Source: an uncultured Candidatus Peregrinibacteria bacterium (GTDB lineage: Bacteria; Patescibacteriota; Gracilibacteria; Peribacterales; Peribacteraceae). Taken from it: a DNA stretch of 64,000 nucleotides. Positions within the stretch are counted from its first letter, which is position 1; each line of letters begins with the position of its first letter. The notes below the pieces were generated by a model that was not told the origin of the DNA, ran no database searches, and saw only the letters and a list, made by a program, of their open reading frames with translations. Where the stretch lies: NCBI GenBank assembly GCA_937863435.1, contig CALMES010000105.1, forward strand, positions 1 to 64,000, given 5' to 3'. The position numbers and the translations under genes are program-made. Positions 41,594 to 53,070 of this stretch are shown here, one piece after another.

Positions 41594-41899
41594 GAGTGGA
41601 TGATAGCATCTGACGAGGAACTCCCAAATACCAAGCAGCCGATGACCAAGATACAAGATACAAATTTCACAAAAGGATCAAATGATAAAGCAATAAAAAA
41701 TATCCGCAGCCGGGACGCAGCGTCCCGGTATTGAAATCGTTACAAACCATCTTCAGCAGCCCGCTCGGATGAGCGCATCCGTTCGGACGGGCGGGGCGCG
41801 TTCCCGCAACGGCCCGATAACATCAAGGATGCCGCTCCCAATGGATTTTTTTAATGCAAAAAACCCAAGTCCAAAGTCCCAATCCCCAATCCCTTCTCT
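41594..41899. repeat. Repeat-rich intergenic region downstream of atpG
   Basis: About 300 bases without a gene. It includes word repeats (AACTCCCAAATACCAAG, AAGATACAAGATACAAATTTC), a CCGGGACGCAGCGTCCCGG palindrome (about 41712-41730), GC-rich CGGATGAGCGCATCCGTTCGGACGGG and AAAAAACCCAAGTCC with AAAGTCCCAATCCCC. The palindrome may serve as the end of the ATP synthase transcript. Confidence 0.55.
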
Positions 41900-42823
41900 C
41901 TACCCAATCGCAGCCGTCGCCGCCGACAATTCACTGAGTTCTGTTGTGGTGTTCGCCTGACGAGTCTGGTTGTACGTCAAAGTCAGATCGTCGAGAATGT
42001 CCGATGCATTGTCGGTTGCATTGCGCATAGCGACCATGCGCGCCGAATGCTCGGAGGCACCGGCTTCCAGCACAGCTTGATAGAACTGCACTTCGGTCAG
42101 CTGCGGCATGATGGCATCGAGAACCTCGACGGCAGACGGCTCAAACTTGAATTCGTCCACATCATCGAATGACACACTTTTCTTCTTCCCGGATTTCCGT
42201 CGCGTGGCAAACTCCGCAGCCATCGCCCGGAGATCGCTTTCGGAAAACGGCAGCAGGACTTTGATTTCCGGCTCCTGCACCAACGCCGACACGAAATCGG
42301 GATAGACGAGAATGACATGATCGTATTTGCCGGCCTTAAAACTTTCGGTTACCAGACGCGAGACAGGAAGGGCGTCGCGATACTTTGGATGGTTCGAGAA
42401 TGCGGGAAACGCCGCAATGACATTCTGCCCCGAGCGAGAGAGAAACTGCTGCCCTTTGCGGCCGACGGCAATGAAATCAGCTTTCTTGAATGTGGACAGT
42501 TTGGTGAGTTGCTGCAGGTACAGGTTAAGAGCGCGAAACAGCTGCGTGTTCAGGCTGCCGCACAGTCCGCGATCGGTTGAGAGCACTATCACCAGCACAT
42601 TCTCCACGGCCTTCTCCTGCAAATACGGATGGACGCCGGGATGCGCCTGTGCGATGCGATGCAGAATGTCCCAGGCACCCTGTGCGTACTCGCGCAGCAT
42701 CTGCGCATTGGCGATCGCCTTGCGCATTTTGGACGCCGACACGAGCTCCATGGCTTTCGTCACCTGGCGCGTCGATTTGATGCCTTTGATTTTGCTGCGA
42801 ATGTCTCTGAGACTTCTTGCCAT
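41900..42823 (-). CDS. atpG: ATP synthase gamma subunit
   Basis: 307 residues. The N-terminal helix (ARSLRDIRSKIKGIKSTRQVTKAMELVSASKMRKA) and the C-terminal helix (SEHSARMVAMRNATDNASDIL, then LTLTYNQTRQANTTTELSEL) form the rotor coiled coil of F1. The central Rossmann-like part contains STDRGLCGSLNTQLF. It is slightly longer than E. coli gamma (287) because of a Lys/Ser-rich insertion at about 220-240 (RRKSGKKKSVSFDDV). It is the last gene of the ATP synthase cluster. A pyrimidine tract precedes the ATG. Confidence 0.97.
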   Translation of the reverse strand: MARSLRDIRSKIKGIKSTRQVTKAMELVSASKMRKAIANAQMLREYAQGAWDILHRIAQAHPGVHPYLQEKAVENVLVIVLSTDRGLCGSLNTQLFRALNLYLQQLTKLSTFKKADFIAVGRKGQQFLSRSGQNVIAAFPAFSNHPKYRDALPVSRLVTESFKAGKYDHVILVYPDFVSALVQEPEIKVLLPFSESDLRAMAAEFATRRKSGKKKSVSFDDVDEFKFEPSAVEVLDAIMPQLTEVQFYQAVLEAGASEHSARMVAMRNATDNASDILDDLTLTYNQTRQANTTTELSELSAATAAIG

Positions 42824-42938
42824 ACAGGCGCTTGGGAGAGGGGGTGATTGACCGGAGATGAATTATGTATCGTGTATTACGTATTATGAATGTTGAAGTT
42901 ATACATAATTCATAATTCTTGATACATAATACTTTTTA
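42824..42938. repeat. Permuted TATGAATTATG hairpin between atpA and atpG
   Basis: GAATTATGTA (about 42858) faces TACATAATTC (about 42902), and ATTACGTATTATGAATG faces ATTCATAATTC. Words recur in both orientations. The element separates the last two ATP synthase genes and may process or attenuate the transcript. Confidence 0.65.
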
Positions 42939-44453
42939 CTATTTCATAAAATCATTCTTGAACGCCGGAACAATTCTCTTCAATTTTTCGTCGGCCTCTT
43001 TCGTGATTTCCATATTGAGCACCTCCATGACGTCATAATTCTTGGTGTTCATAAAATCCAGAAACTCGCGCTGGAAATCCTTGATACGCTCCATAGGAAC
43101 ATCATCCACATATCCGTTGACCGCCGCGTACAAAACAGCAACCTGCTCGGAAACCGGCATGGGAGCATACTGCGGCTGCTTGAGAATTTCGGTAAGACGC
43201 GCACCACGGTCGAGCTGCTGCTTGGTAGCTGCATCGAGATCGGATCCGAATTGGGCGAAGACCGCCAGTTCACGGTACTGCGCCAGATCCAGACGGAGCT
43301 TGCCCGCCACCTTTTTGGTGGATTTGCGCTGAGCGGCCGAACCGACGCGCGAGACCGACTGGCCGACGTTCACCGCCGGACGGATACCTTTGTAAAACAG
43401 ATCGGACTCCAGGAAGATCTGTCCGTCGGTGATGGAAATAACGTTGGTCGGAATGTACGACGAAATATCTCCGGCCTGCGTTTCGATGATCGGCAGAGCG
43501 GTAAGCGAGCCGCCGCCGAACTTTTCGTCCAAACGCACTGCGCGCTCGAGCAGGCGGGAGTGGAGATAGAACACGTCACCCGGATACGCTTCGCGGCCCG
43601 GCGGACGGCGCAGCACGAGTGAGATCTGGCGATACGCCCAGGCATGTTTGGACAGATCGTCATAGACACACAGGACATCCTTGCCCTGATCCACGAAATA
43701 CTCACCCATCGCCGTCCCGGCAAAGGGCGCGATATAGGATAAAGCAGCGGATTCGGAGGCGCCGGCAGAGACGACAATCGTGTAATCCATGGCTCCGTGC
43801 TTTTTGAGCTCGGCAACGGTCTTGGCGACTTTGGACTCCTTCTGGCCGATGGCGACGTAAATGCAGATCACCGGACGATCGGTTTTCTGCGTGAGTTTCT
43901 GATTGATGATCGTGTCGATGGCCACCGCTGTTTTGCCGGTCTGACGGTCGCCGATAATCAGCTCGCGCTGACCGCGGCCGATGGGGATCATGGCGTCGAT
44001 GGCAAGAATACCCGTCTGCAGCGGCGTATCCACAGACTTGCGCTCGATGACACCGGCTGCGATTTTCTCCACCGGATACAGGGTGGTTGTCGGAATTGCC
44101 GGACCGCCATCCTTGGCCTCACCCAGAGGCGATACCACACGACCGATGAGCGCCTCTCCCACCGGAACCGAGAGAATGTTGCCGGTGGCTTTTACCGTGT
44201 CACCGGCCTTTACCTTCGTAAAGTCACCGAGGATGACAGCGCCTACCTGATCCGCTTCCAGGTTGAGCGCGCTTCCTGTGATACCATTGCCGAAATCGAT
44301 CATTTCCGACGAGCCGATGTGCGAAAGTCCGTCGATTTTGGCGATACCATCACCGACTTCGACGACCGTACCGACATGCTCGTGACGCACCTGCTTCTTG
44401 TACGAAGCAATACGCTCTTCGAGTGTCGCGATGATGGAGGGTTGTGCAGACAT
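42939..44453 (-). CDS. atpA: ATP synthase alpha subunit
   Basis: 504 residues. The N-terminal beta-barrel ([20 protein letters not shown]) is followed by the nucleotide-binding domain with P-loop GDRQTGKTA, the [13 protein letters not shown]-type region and [10 protein letters not shown], the catalytic Arg region. The helical C-terminal domain follows. It is non-catalytic and forms the F1 hexamer with beta. It is 43 bases downstream of atpH, with the leader TTTTTTCCACTCACCCCATC. Confidence 0.98.
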   Translation of the reverse strand: MSAQPSIIATLEERIASYKKQVRHEHVGTVVEVGDGIAKIDGLSHIGSSEMIDFGNGITGSALNLEADQVGAVILGDFTKVKAGDTVKATGNILSVPVGEALIGRVVSPLGEAKDGGPAIPTTTLYPVEKIAAGVIERKSVDTPLQTGILAIDAMIPIGRGQRELIIGDRQTGKTAVAIDTIINQKLTQKTDRPVICIYVAIGQKESKVAKTVAELKKHGAMDYTIVVSAGASESAALSYIAPFAGTAMGEYFVDQGKDVLCVYDDLSKHAWAYRQISLVLRRPPGREAYPGDVFYLHSRLLERAVRLDEKFGGGSLTALPIIETQAGDISSYIPTNVISITDGQIFLESDLFYKGIRPAVNVGQSVSRVGSAAQRKSTKKVAGKLRLDLAQYRELAVFAQFGSDLDAATKQQLDRGARLTEILKQPQYAPMPVSEQVAVLYAAVNGYVDDVPMERIKDFQREFLDFMNTKNYDVMEVLNMEITKEADEKLKRIVPAFKNDFMK

Positions 44454-44496
44454 GATGGGGTGAGTGGAAAAAATCGTGATTCGTGATTCATAATTC

Positions 44497-44916
44497 TCAA
44501 TTCGCCTCCGAAGCGAGAGGTGCCAAGAGATACTCTGTTAATTGATCAATATCCGACCTGATGCTGGAATCGTACATCTCGTCCCCGATGCGCAGGATGC
44601 CGCCGCCAATCAGACTTTCATCCTTGAATTCCTGCAACTGCACTCTGCGACCGATGGCTTTTTCGATCTTCTTCTGTAGCACATCTTTAAGCTCGCCACT
44701 GTCGCCTGTTGGGGTGGTGAGACTTGCAAAGACAATATTGTCCTGGGCTTCGAGTGCAGCAAGCACGCGGCCGGGGAAACTCTGCATATCGGCCTTTCCG
44801 CTCTGCGCCAGCAGCTCCAGAGCCATATCGCACGCCTTGCCGAAATCCCGGGCAGGAATGACCTTGGACATTTCTACGAGTGCCTGCGCGATGGAGTGGG
44901 CGTCGGGATGGGACAT
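44497..44916 (-). CDS. atpH: ATP synthase delta subunit, short
   Basis: 139 residues, against about 175-180 in most bacteria. The C-terminal half is typical ([44 protein letters not shown]). The N-terminal helical domain is shortened by about 35-40 residues ([30 protein letters not shown]). Delta links F1 to the b stalk. The position between atpF and atpA supports the call. Confidence 0.9.
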   Translation of the reverse strand: MSHPDAHSIAQALVEMSKVIPARDFGKACDMALELLAQSGKADMQSFPGRVLAALEAQDNIVFASLTTPTGDSGELKDVLQKKIEKAIGRRVQLQEFKDESLIGGGILRIGDEMYDSSIRSDIDQLTEYLLAPLASEAN

Positions 44917-45058
44917 TGAGAGGAGTATTGAGCGGGTAACTGGCTAGAGAACCATGGACAAGCGGCTAGCAGTATCAGTGGCGAGAAGTGAAAGATAGGG
45001 AATGAAATCCAGATTCGAAGCGATCAAAACAGAATACTTATCGCTCACCGCTCCTCGC

Positions 45059-45562
45059 TTACTGCTTATTCGAGACTTCTTTCTCGAGCAAGCTCACCAG
45101 TCGTTTCTGATCAGCCGCCGAGAACTCGCGCTCCAGAATTTTCTGGGTCATGCGGATGATGAGTGTCGAGAGGGTTTTCTGCGCTTCTTCAAAAACTTTG
45201 CGGCGGTCATCTGCGATTTTCTGATGACCGCGGGCAAGAATGTCGCCCGCTTCACTGTGAGCCGCGGAAAGAATGTCATGCTTCATTTTTTCGGCCTGCT
45301 CCTTGGCCTTTTCCAGTATTTTCCCCGCTTCTTTATCCGCTTCAATCAGGCGTTTCTGCCGCAGTTCATCGAGCTCCTTCACCTGATGCTGGATACGCAC
45401 CACATCATCCATCGACTTCCTGATACGCTCGCGTCGTTCGTCGAGAATGCGCAGCAGCGGACGGTAGACAAAGTAGGCAAGCACTCCGGCAACAATGGCA
45501 AAGTTGACAATCTGTGCGAGCAGCAGGCTGCCGTTAATGCCGAGTTTTACCAGAATATCCAT
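45059..45562 (-). CDS. atpF: ATP synthase b subunit
   Basis: 167 residues from ATG 45562. One N-terminal membrane helix (LLAQIVNFAIVAGVLAYFVYRPL) precedes a long charged coiled coil (ILDERRERIRKSMDDVVRI, KILEKAKEQAEKMKHDI), the peripheral stalk. A longer in-frame ORF upstream covers the atpE intergenic space and lacks a coding look. A pyrimidine tract (ACTTCTCCCCTCTCGC) precedes the ATG. 142 bases separate its stop from atpH. Confidence 0.95.
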   Translation of the reverse strand: MDILVKLGINGSLLLAQIVNFAIVAGVLAYFVYRPLLRILDERRERIRKSMDDVVRIQHQVKELDELRQKRLIEADKEAGKILEKAKEQAEKMKHDILSAAHSEAGDILARGHQKIADDRRKVFEEAQKTLSTLIIRMTQKILEREFSAADQKRLVSLLEKEVSNKQ

Positions 45563-45693
45563 GCGAGAGGGGAGAAGTTCTACGAAGTATGAGGAGCGAG
45601 TTATAAACGATTCGAGGGGAAGCAGGAAGGAAGGAATGGCATTGACTGGGAGAAGCAAGAACGTCGTCCTGCACGCTTGCTTCTCGCTTCTGT

Positions 45694-45957
45694 TTACACG
45701 AACTTCAGGATCAGTGCGATGACGAGACAGTAAATGGCGATTGCTTCCGCGAAAGCAGCGGTGAGGATCATTGCGGTCTGAATACGTGAGGCGGCTTCCG
45801 GATTGCGGCCGATAGCCTCTACCGATTTGGCGCCGATCCAGCCGATGGCAAGGGCCGAACCGAGAGGGGTGACCATCATGACCAGTGCTGCGGCAAAATT
45901 TTTGTCGGCGAGTATCGCGCTTGTCTGACTGACGAGTTCTGCAGTTTCTGCTGCCAT
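45694..45957 (-). CDS. atpE: ATP synthase c subunit
   Basis: 87 residues from ATG 45957, two helices with the polar loop GRNPEA. The ion-carrying carboxylate is Glu71 (TAAFAEAIAIYCLVIALIL). The Na+ signature (Gln in helix 1, Glu-Ser/Thr in helix 2) is not seen: helix 1 has Leu/Ile/Ala at those places and Glu71 is followed by Ala. A proton-driven rotor is therefore more likely. A strong pyrimidine leader (CCTTTCCCCACCCTTCT) is present, suited to high expression. Confidence 0.96.
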   Translation of the reverse strand: MAAETAELVSQTSAILADKNFAAALVMMVTPLGSALAIGWIGAKSVEAIGRNPEAASRIQTAMILTAAFAEAIAIYCLVIALILKFV

Positions 45958-46051
45958 AGAAGGGTGGGGAAAGGATGGGGAAAGGTGGATGGATTGTAGG
46001 AACGTTCGTTGAGGTATACAAGGCCCTCGAAACCGTCTCTGCCGACAGACA

Positions 46052-46843
46052 TCAGGAAACGGAGGCCGGAGCGTGCGCATCGTCATGACCATGGGCGGTC
46101 ATGGCCATTTTCAGGAACACCAGCGTGAGCATGGCAAATACCAGCGCCTGAATGAAGCCGACGAAAATTTCGAGGCCGAGAAACGGAATCGGTGCGATGT
46201 ACGGCACGAGAAAGGCGATGACAACAAGCAGCACTTCACCGGCAAAAATATTGCCGAACAGACGGAAGGTGAAGGAGACAAGCCGCGAAAATTCGGCGAA
46301 CAGCTCCAGAATGCCCACGAAGCTGCCGAAGAAATCTTTCCACGGAGCAACGAAGAACTTGCCCCCGTACGAACCGATACCCAGTGCGGCAATGCCGAAT
46401 GCCTGCACGGCCACTATGGCAATGAGCGCCACCGCCAGTGTCATATTTACATCCGCATTCATAGAACGCAGAAGCGGTACCGCCAAGGTGTGACCTTCAT
46501 GTTCGGACAGAATGGTAATGCTGCCGACCCCCGGCAAAATGCCCATCCAGTTGGCAACGGTGATGAAAATAAAGATCGTGGCTACCAGCGTGAAAACGCG
46601 CCGTGTCTGCGCCTCGTCATGCATGATGGAATTGAAAAACTGAAACATCTCTCCCACTATCAGCTCCATCAGCGTCTGGAACCGGCCGGGGATCATTTTA
46701 TATCCTGTCGCACGCGTCAGCAGGGCAATGCCTACAATCACCCCCATCGCAAGCCATGACATAAGAAGGGTGTTGCGGATTTCAAACGAACCGACATGTC
46801 CTATGACTTCCGATGCCAGTGTGGGTGCCTCGAGAACGGCCAT
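46052..46843 (-). CDS. atpB: ATP synthase a subunit
   Basis: 263 residues with five or six helices. The C-terminal helices carry the essential Arg in SFTFRLFGNIFAGEVLL and GLEIFVGFIQALVFAMLTLVFL. The block MELIVGEMFQFFNSIMHDE is typical of the cytoplasmic loop. A forms the proton half-channels against the c ring. It ends about 95 bases before the c-subunit start. Confidence 0.97.
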   Translation of the reverse strand: MAVLEAPTLASEVIGHVGSFEIRNTLLMSWLAMGVIVGIALLTRATGYKMIPGRFQTLMELIVGEMFQFFNSIMHDEAQTRRVFTLVATIFIFITVANWMGILPGVGSITILSEHEGHTLAVPLLRSMNADVNMTLAVALIAIVAVQAFGIAALGIGSYGGKFFVAPWKDFFGSFVGILELFAEFSRLVSFTFRLFGNIFAGEVLLVVIAFLVPYIAPIPFLGLEIFVGFIQALVFAMLTLVFLKMAMTAHGHDDAHAPASVS

Positions 46844-46884
46844 AATGTACTATGATCAGAAAATAAACAGGGAAGTCAAGGGTC

Positions 46885-47145
46885 TTAGAGCTGTGATTTG
46901 GTGATCTCTTTGATCTTTCTCGCCACTCCGATTGCCGAGACAGTCAGCGCAAAGAAAATTCCCAGCAGAAAGAACAGCGGTGACATATGAAGGTACTTGT
47001 CCAGGTACGCGCCACCAAAGCCGAATGCGACAGCCGGCAATGCGATGATGTAGCCCAGTTCGCCGGCAAACTGGAGGCCGAGCATCAGAGTCTGCTCTTC
47101 TTTCTTGTGTTGTTGCGCCGGTGTCGGTAGGCGTATGTCGTCCAT
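46885..47145 (-). CDS. atpZ: AtpZ/AtpI-type ATP synthase assembly protein
   Basis: 86 residues, two helices (ELGYIIALPAVAFGFGGAYLD and LFFLLGIFFALTVSAIGVARK) with the G-x-x-x-D-K motif of the AtpZ/AtpI family (PF09527). These helpers act in c-ring assembly or Mg2+/ion supply. The gene lies between epsilon and a, the place AtpQ holds in N-ATPase operons. The ATG is three bases from the atpC stop. Confidence 0.88.
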   Translation of the reverse strand: MDDIRLPTPAQQHKKEEQTLMLGLQFAGELGYIIALPAVAFGFGGAYLDKYLHMSPLFFLLGIFFALTVSAIGVARKIKEITKSQL

Positions 47146-47148
47146 GGA

Positions 47149-47577
47149 TCAAGGGTGACGGCGTGAGGAAGAACGGCGACGGCGCACGCTCTTGAGGCGG
47201 GCCAGCTCGCGGTCGAGAATGGCAGTTGCCTGCGCAAACCCTTCCCTGTCCCCCTGCCTCTGGCTTTTTACCGCCTCCTCGGCACGCCTCTTGGCCTGTT
47301 CAATCGCCTCCTCTTCCAGAGACTCAACGCGATCGGCGATATCGCTGAGTATGCGGATGGTAGTATGATCCACCTCCACCACACCGTGCGACACGGCAAA
47401 AAACCGCTCGCCCCCCTTGCCGTCACGCACGATAATCGTCCCGGGCTCCAGCGTGGACACCAAGGGAATATGGCCGGTCAGCACGGTTATCTCCCCGGCT
47501 GCCGTCGGAATCGTGATGCTCTCCGCCTCACCGGTGAAAGCCACTTCTTCCGGGGTGATGATGCTCAAATGTATCAT
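47149..47577 (-). CDS. atpC: ATP synthase epsilon subunit
   Basis: 142 residues. The N-terminal beta sandwich (LSIITPEEVAFTGEAESITIPTA, EITVLTGHIPLVSTL, ERFFAVSHGVVEV) is followed by the helical hairpin (LEEEAIEQAKRRAEEAVKS). The C-terminal tail is unusually basic (KSVRRRRSSSRRHP). Epsilon belongs to the central stalk and regulates ATP hydrolysis. It is separated from atpD by an inserted four-helix-bundle gene. Confidence 0.95.
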   Translation of the reverse strand: MIHLSIITPEEVAFTGEAESITIPTAAGEITVLTGHIPLVSTLEPGTIIVRDGKGGERFFAVSHGVVEVDHTTIRILSDIADRVESLEEEAIEQAKRRAEEAVKSQRQGDREGFAQATAILDRELARLKSVRRRRSSSRRHP

Positions 47578-47603
47578 GTATTACGTATTATGAATTATGA
47601 ATG
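47578..47603. repeat. Word repeat flanking the inserted gene, 3' side
   Basis: TATTACGTATTATGAATTAT followed by GAATGG. It is made of the same ATTATGAAT words as the elements at 42.86-42.93 kb and 48.0 kb, and touches the epsilon start codon. Confidence 0.6.
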
Positions 47604-48010
47604 GATACCGATACCGGAAAATGAACATTTTTCGCTCCTTTTATGAGTCCATTGAGCAATTTACTTACAACGACACTTTGATTAGCGAGAAGAATAAAAT
47701 CATCTTTCGAGATATACTCAACATCACGAGATATTAAAAATTGATTCTGAGATTCAGTGAGTGAGGAAAGGCCTGTTGAATAAAATTGCACTTTTTCTTT
47801 AGCTGATCGACGAGTGAAGCCTTCTGCAATATTTGAAGAAATAGAGACAGATGCACGTCGGAGTTGATTTGTCAGGCCAAATATTTCATCTGATGGAAAT
47901 TTCTTAGTAATCGAATACACCATCAAAACCAATTTGTGAGCCTCTTTCCAAGCATTCAGGTCGGTGAATGAACGTATTTTTGCCGTTGATTCTTGATTAA
48001 GAGTATTCAT
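47588..48010 (-). CDS. Four-helix bundle protein (S23/IVP family) inserted in the atp operon
   Basis: 140 residues with the TIGR02436-type pattern: FTDLNAWKEAHKLVLMVY, FPSDEIFGLTNQLRRASVSI, SNIAEGFTRRSAKEKVQFY, then SLTESQNQFLISRD. Such proteins are often encoded in 23S rRNA intervening sequences but also stand alone and move between genomes. Here it interrupts the normally contiguous atpD-atpC pair. AT-rich permuted-word repeats flank or overlap both of its ends (47578-47603, 48006-48036). Base composition is more AT-rich than in the neighbouring atp genes. Confidence 0.9.
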   Translation of the reverse strand: MNTLNQESTAKIRSFTDLNAWKEAHKLVLMVYSITKKFPSDEIFGLTNQLRRASVSISSNIAEGFTRRSAKEKVQFYSTGLSSLTESQNQFLISRDVEYISKDDFILLANQSVVVSKLLNGLIKGAKNVHFPVSVSIHNS

Positions 48011-48036
48011 AATTCGTTATACGTAATTCATAATTC
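48006..48036. repeat. Word repeat flanking the inserted gene, 5' side
   Basis: ATTCATAATTCGTTATACGT followed by AATTCATAATTC, in inverted orientation to the repeat at 47578-47603. It overlaps the start of the four-helix-bundle gene and touches the atpD stop. Confidence 0.6.
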
Positions 48037-50953
<2,917 letters not shown>

Positions 50954-51054
50954 GAATTCATTGGCTTTTTCACTTGCCGCATCCAGATTACGTGAAATGC
51001 CGGCGCCGGAAATGAGGCTTGAGAGAGGTATGGCAAAAGAAAGAAATTGGCGGG

Positions 51055-51060
51055 ATTATG
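51055..51060 (-). promoter_or_regulatory. -10 box upstream of the CsoSCA-like gene
   Basis: CATAAT on the minus strand, with TTGCTG 17 bp further upstream (51078-51083). The leader reads CAATTTCTTTCTTTTGCC and continues CCTCTCTCAAGCCTC up to the possible ATT start. Confidence 0.4.
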
Positions 51061-51156
51061 CAGGACTGAAGGAGGAGCAGCAAGACAATGCTCAATTTCG
51101 CTGTACTTGCATCCATTTTCCATTCTCAATTCTCAATTATCAATTACTATGTACGC

Positions 51157-51645
51157 ATGCCAACTCCACTCGTCGCCGTCATTATGGGAAGCAAATCGGA
51201 CTGGGAAACGATGCAGCATGCCGACAGCATCCTGAAAGATTTCGGCGTCGATCATGAATGTGAAGTGGTATCCGCTCACCGCACGCCCAAGTGGATGCTG
51301 GAATTTGCCGAGTCTGCCGAAAAGCGCGGAGTGGAAGTGATCATCGCCGGTGCCGGAGGCGCTGCACATTTACCAGGAATGACCGCTGCTTTTACGACAC
51401 TGCCCGTGCTCGGCGTGCCCGTTGAAAGCAAGACTCTCAAAGGAATCGATTCTCTGCTCTCAATTGCGCAAATGCCGGCAGGCGTACCGGTTGGAACACT
51501 GGCCATTGGGGTCGCCGGAGCCAAAAATGCGGCATTGCTGGCCGTTGCGATTTTGGCAAACAAGCGGCCGGAGCTTCGTGAGAAGCTGAAAAAATTCCGC
51601 GAGAAGCAGGAGAAGGAGGTGAGGAAGATGACGGTAGGAAAGTAG
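51157..51645 (+). CDS. purE: 5-(carboxyamino)imidazole ribonucleotide mutase
   Basis: 162 residues from ATG 51157. The class I PurE signatures are present: [26 protein letters not shown] and [26 protein letters not shown]. It converts N5-CAIR to CAIR in purine synthesis, after PurK. Both enzymes are encoded here in order, purE then purK, on the same strand, 148 bases apart. Leader words such as TTCTCAATTCTCAATTATC precede the start. Confidence 0.96.
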   Translation: MPTPLVAVIMGSKSDWETMQHADSILKDFGVDHECEVVSAHRTPKWMLEFAESAEKRGVEVIIAGAGGAAHLPGMTAAFTTLPVLGVPVESKTLKGIDSLLSIAQMPAGVPVGTLAIGVAGAKNAALLAVAILANKRPELREKLKKFREKQEKEVRKMTVGK

Positions 51646-51781
51646 ATGCTCAATCAACGATCTTCTTTTCAGCTGAATCTCCATAGGTATTTCGTCATGA
51701 AATTTGATCAGCAATTATCTCTGTCTACAATTACACTTCTTTTACTATTCTATAAATTTTAAGCTCAACGACACAATCTGC

Positions 51782-51787
51782 TATCAT
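51782..51787 (+). promoter_or_regulatory. -10 box, leaderless purK start
   Basis: TATCAT, six bases before ATG 51794. Confidence 0.5.
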
Positions 51788-51793
51788 CGCCGC

Positions 51794-52894
51794 ATGTCAC
51801 CAATTTCTACAATCGGCATCCTCGGCGGCGGGCAACTGGGGATGATGCTCGGCGAGAGTGCCAAGAAACTCGGACTCATGTGTGTGTTTTTGGATCCAGC
51901 CGACAAGCCACCGGCAGCGACGGTCGGGGAAGTGATCAAAGCCAAATATGACGATGAAGCAGCGCTCAAGCAACTGGCTGATCGATGCGATTTGATCACG
52001 TATGAATTTGAAAATGTGCCGGTTTCCGCCGTTAAATTTCTGGCAGGATTAGGAAAGACGATCTACCCGAAAATGGACGCACTGGAGACTGCCCAAGACC
52101 GCGTCTTCGAAAAGTCCTTGTTCGAAAAAATTGGCATTCCAACTCCTCAATTTAAAGCCGTAAAAACAGAACAAGATTTGTATGCAGCTATGGAAGTTAT
52201 CGGTGTGCCGGCCGTCATGAAAATCTGTCGCCAGGGCTACGACGGCAAAGGGCAGGCAATCCTCAAAACTCCCGACGATGTGCTGCCGGCATGGAACCGG
52301 CTCCAGGGCACATCCCTGCTGGTGGAAACATTCATTCCATTCCAGCGCGAGCTGTCGATGATCAGCGTGCGCGGCACAACCGGCGAAACAGCTTTCTATC
52401 CGCTCAACGAAAACGTCCATCGTCAGGGGATTCTGCGCATCACGCGGTCGCCTGCCACCGTGTCCGAAGCCATTCAGAAGCAGGCGGAAGACTACGCCAC
52501 AAAACTGCTCAATCACTTTCAGTATGCCGGCGTGATGACCATTGAATTTTGCGAGGTCGACGGTCAATTGATGGCGATCGAAATGGCACCACGCGTTCAT
52601 AACTCCGGTCACTGGACCATAGAAGGAGCGGCAACGAGTCAGTTCGAAAATCATCTGCGTGCCATAACCGGCATGCCACTGGGCCCAACAGCCGCAACTG
52701 GCGCCTGCGCTATGCTCAATATTATCGGTGTGCAGCCGACACTCGTGAGTCTTATCGGCCAGAGCGGTATCTACATTCATATGTACGGCAAAGAGCCACA
52801 GCCCGGGCGCAAGCTCGGTCACATTACAGTTGTCGCGCATAATCCGCCGGTACTGGAGGAGATGATCAAGGTTGTGCAGCAGGCGATCGGCTGA
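51794..52894 (+). CDS. purK: 5-(carboxyamino)imidazole ribonucleotide synthase
   Basis: 366 residues from ATG 51794. The N-terminal GILGGGQLGMMLGESAKKLG, the ATP-grasp core (VMKICRQGYDGKGQAIL, LLVETFIPFQRELSMI) and EMAPRVHNSGHWTIEGAATSQ are diagnostic of PurK. It carboxylates AIR with bicarbonate and ATP to N5-CAIR. The ATG follows TATCAT by six bases, so purK is transcribed separately from purE on a leaderless mRNA. Purine-synthesis genes are rare in the most reduced CPR lineages. Confidence 0.96.
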   Translation: MSPISTIGILGGGQLGMMLGESAKKLGLMCVFLDPADKPPAATVGEVIKAKYDDEAALKQLADRCDLITYEFENVPVSAVKFLAGLGKTIYPKMDALETAQDRVFEKSLFEKIGIPTPQFKAVKTEQDLYAAMEVIGVPAVMKICRQGYDGKGQAILKTPDDVLPAWNRLQGTSLLVETFIPFQRELSMISVRGTTGETAFYPLNENVHRQGILRITRSPATVSEAIQKQAEDYATKLLNHFQYAGVMTIEFCEVDGQLMAIEMAPRVHNSGHWTIEGAATSQFENHLRAITGMPLGPTAATGACAMLNIIGVQPTLVSLIGQSGIYIHMYGKEPQPGRKLGHITVVAHNPPVLEEMIKVVQQAIG

Positions 52895-52895
52895 G

Positions 52896-52966
52896 GCAAT
52901 TACCAATTTCCAAATCCCAACTACCAAAAATTTTGGGAGTGGGCTATTGGGATTTGGTAGTTAAAC
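52896..52966. repeat. CCAAATCCCAACTACC permuted hairpin
   Basis: TTACCAATTTCCAAATCCCA followed by ACTACCAAAAA faces TTTTGGGAGTGGG followed by TATTGGGATTTGGTAGTT. The arms share words in permuted order and not as a strict copy. It follows purK and precedes the next promoter. Confidence 0.7.
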
Positions 52967-53070
52967 AGCGAGAAAAATGGCTCCCGATTAGATAAAATAT
53001 TTCCTAATTGTCCATTCCACTCAGTACTTCTTCATTGTACATTGTCAATTATACATTATACATTCCTCTT

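Noticed and set aside
45694-45957. Sodium-dependent c subunit
   Set aside because: The Na+ signature (Gln in helix 1 and Glu-Ser/Thr in helix 2) is absent; Glu71 is followed by Ala.
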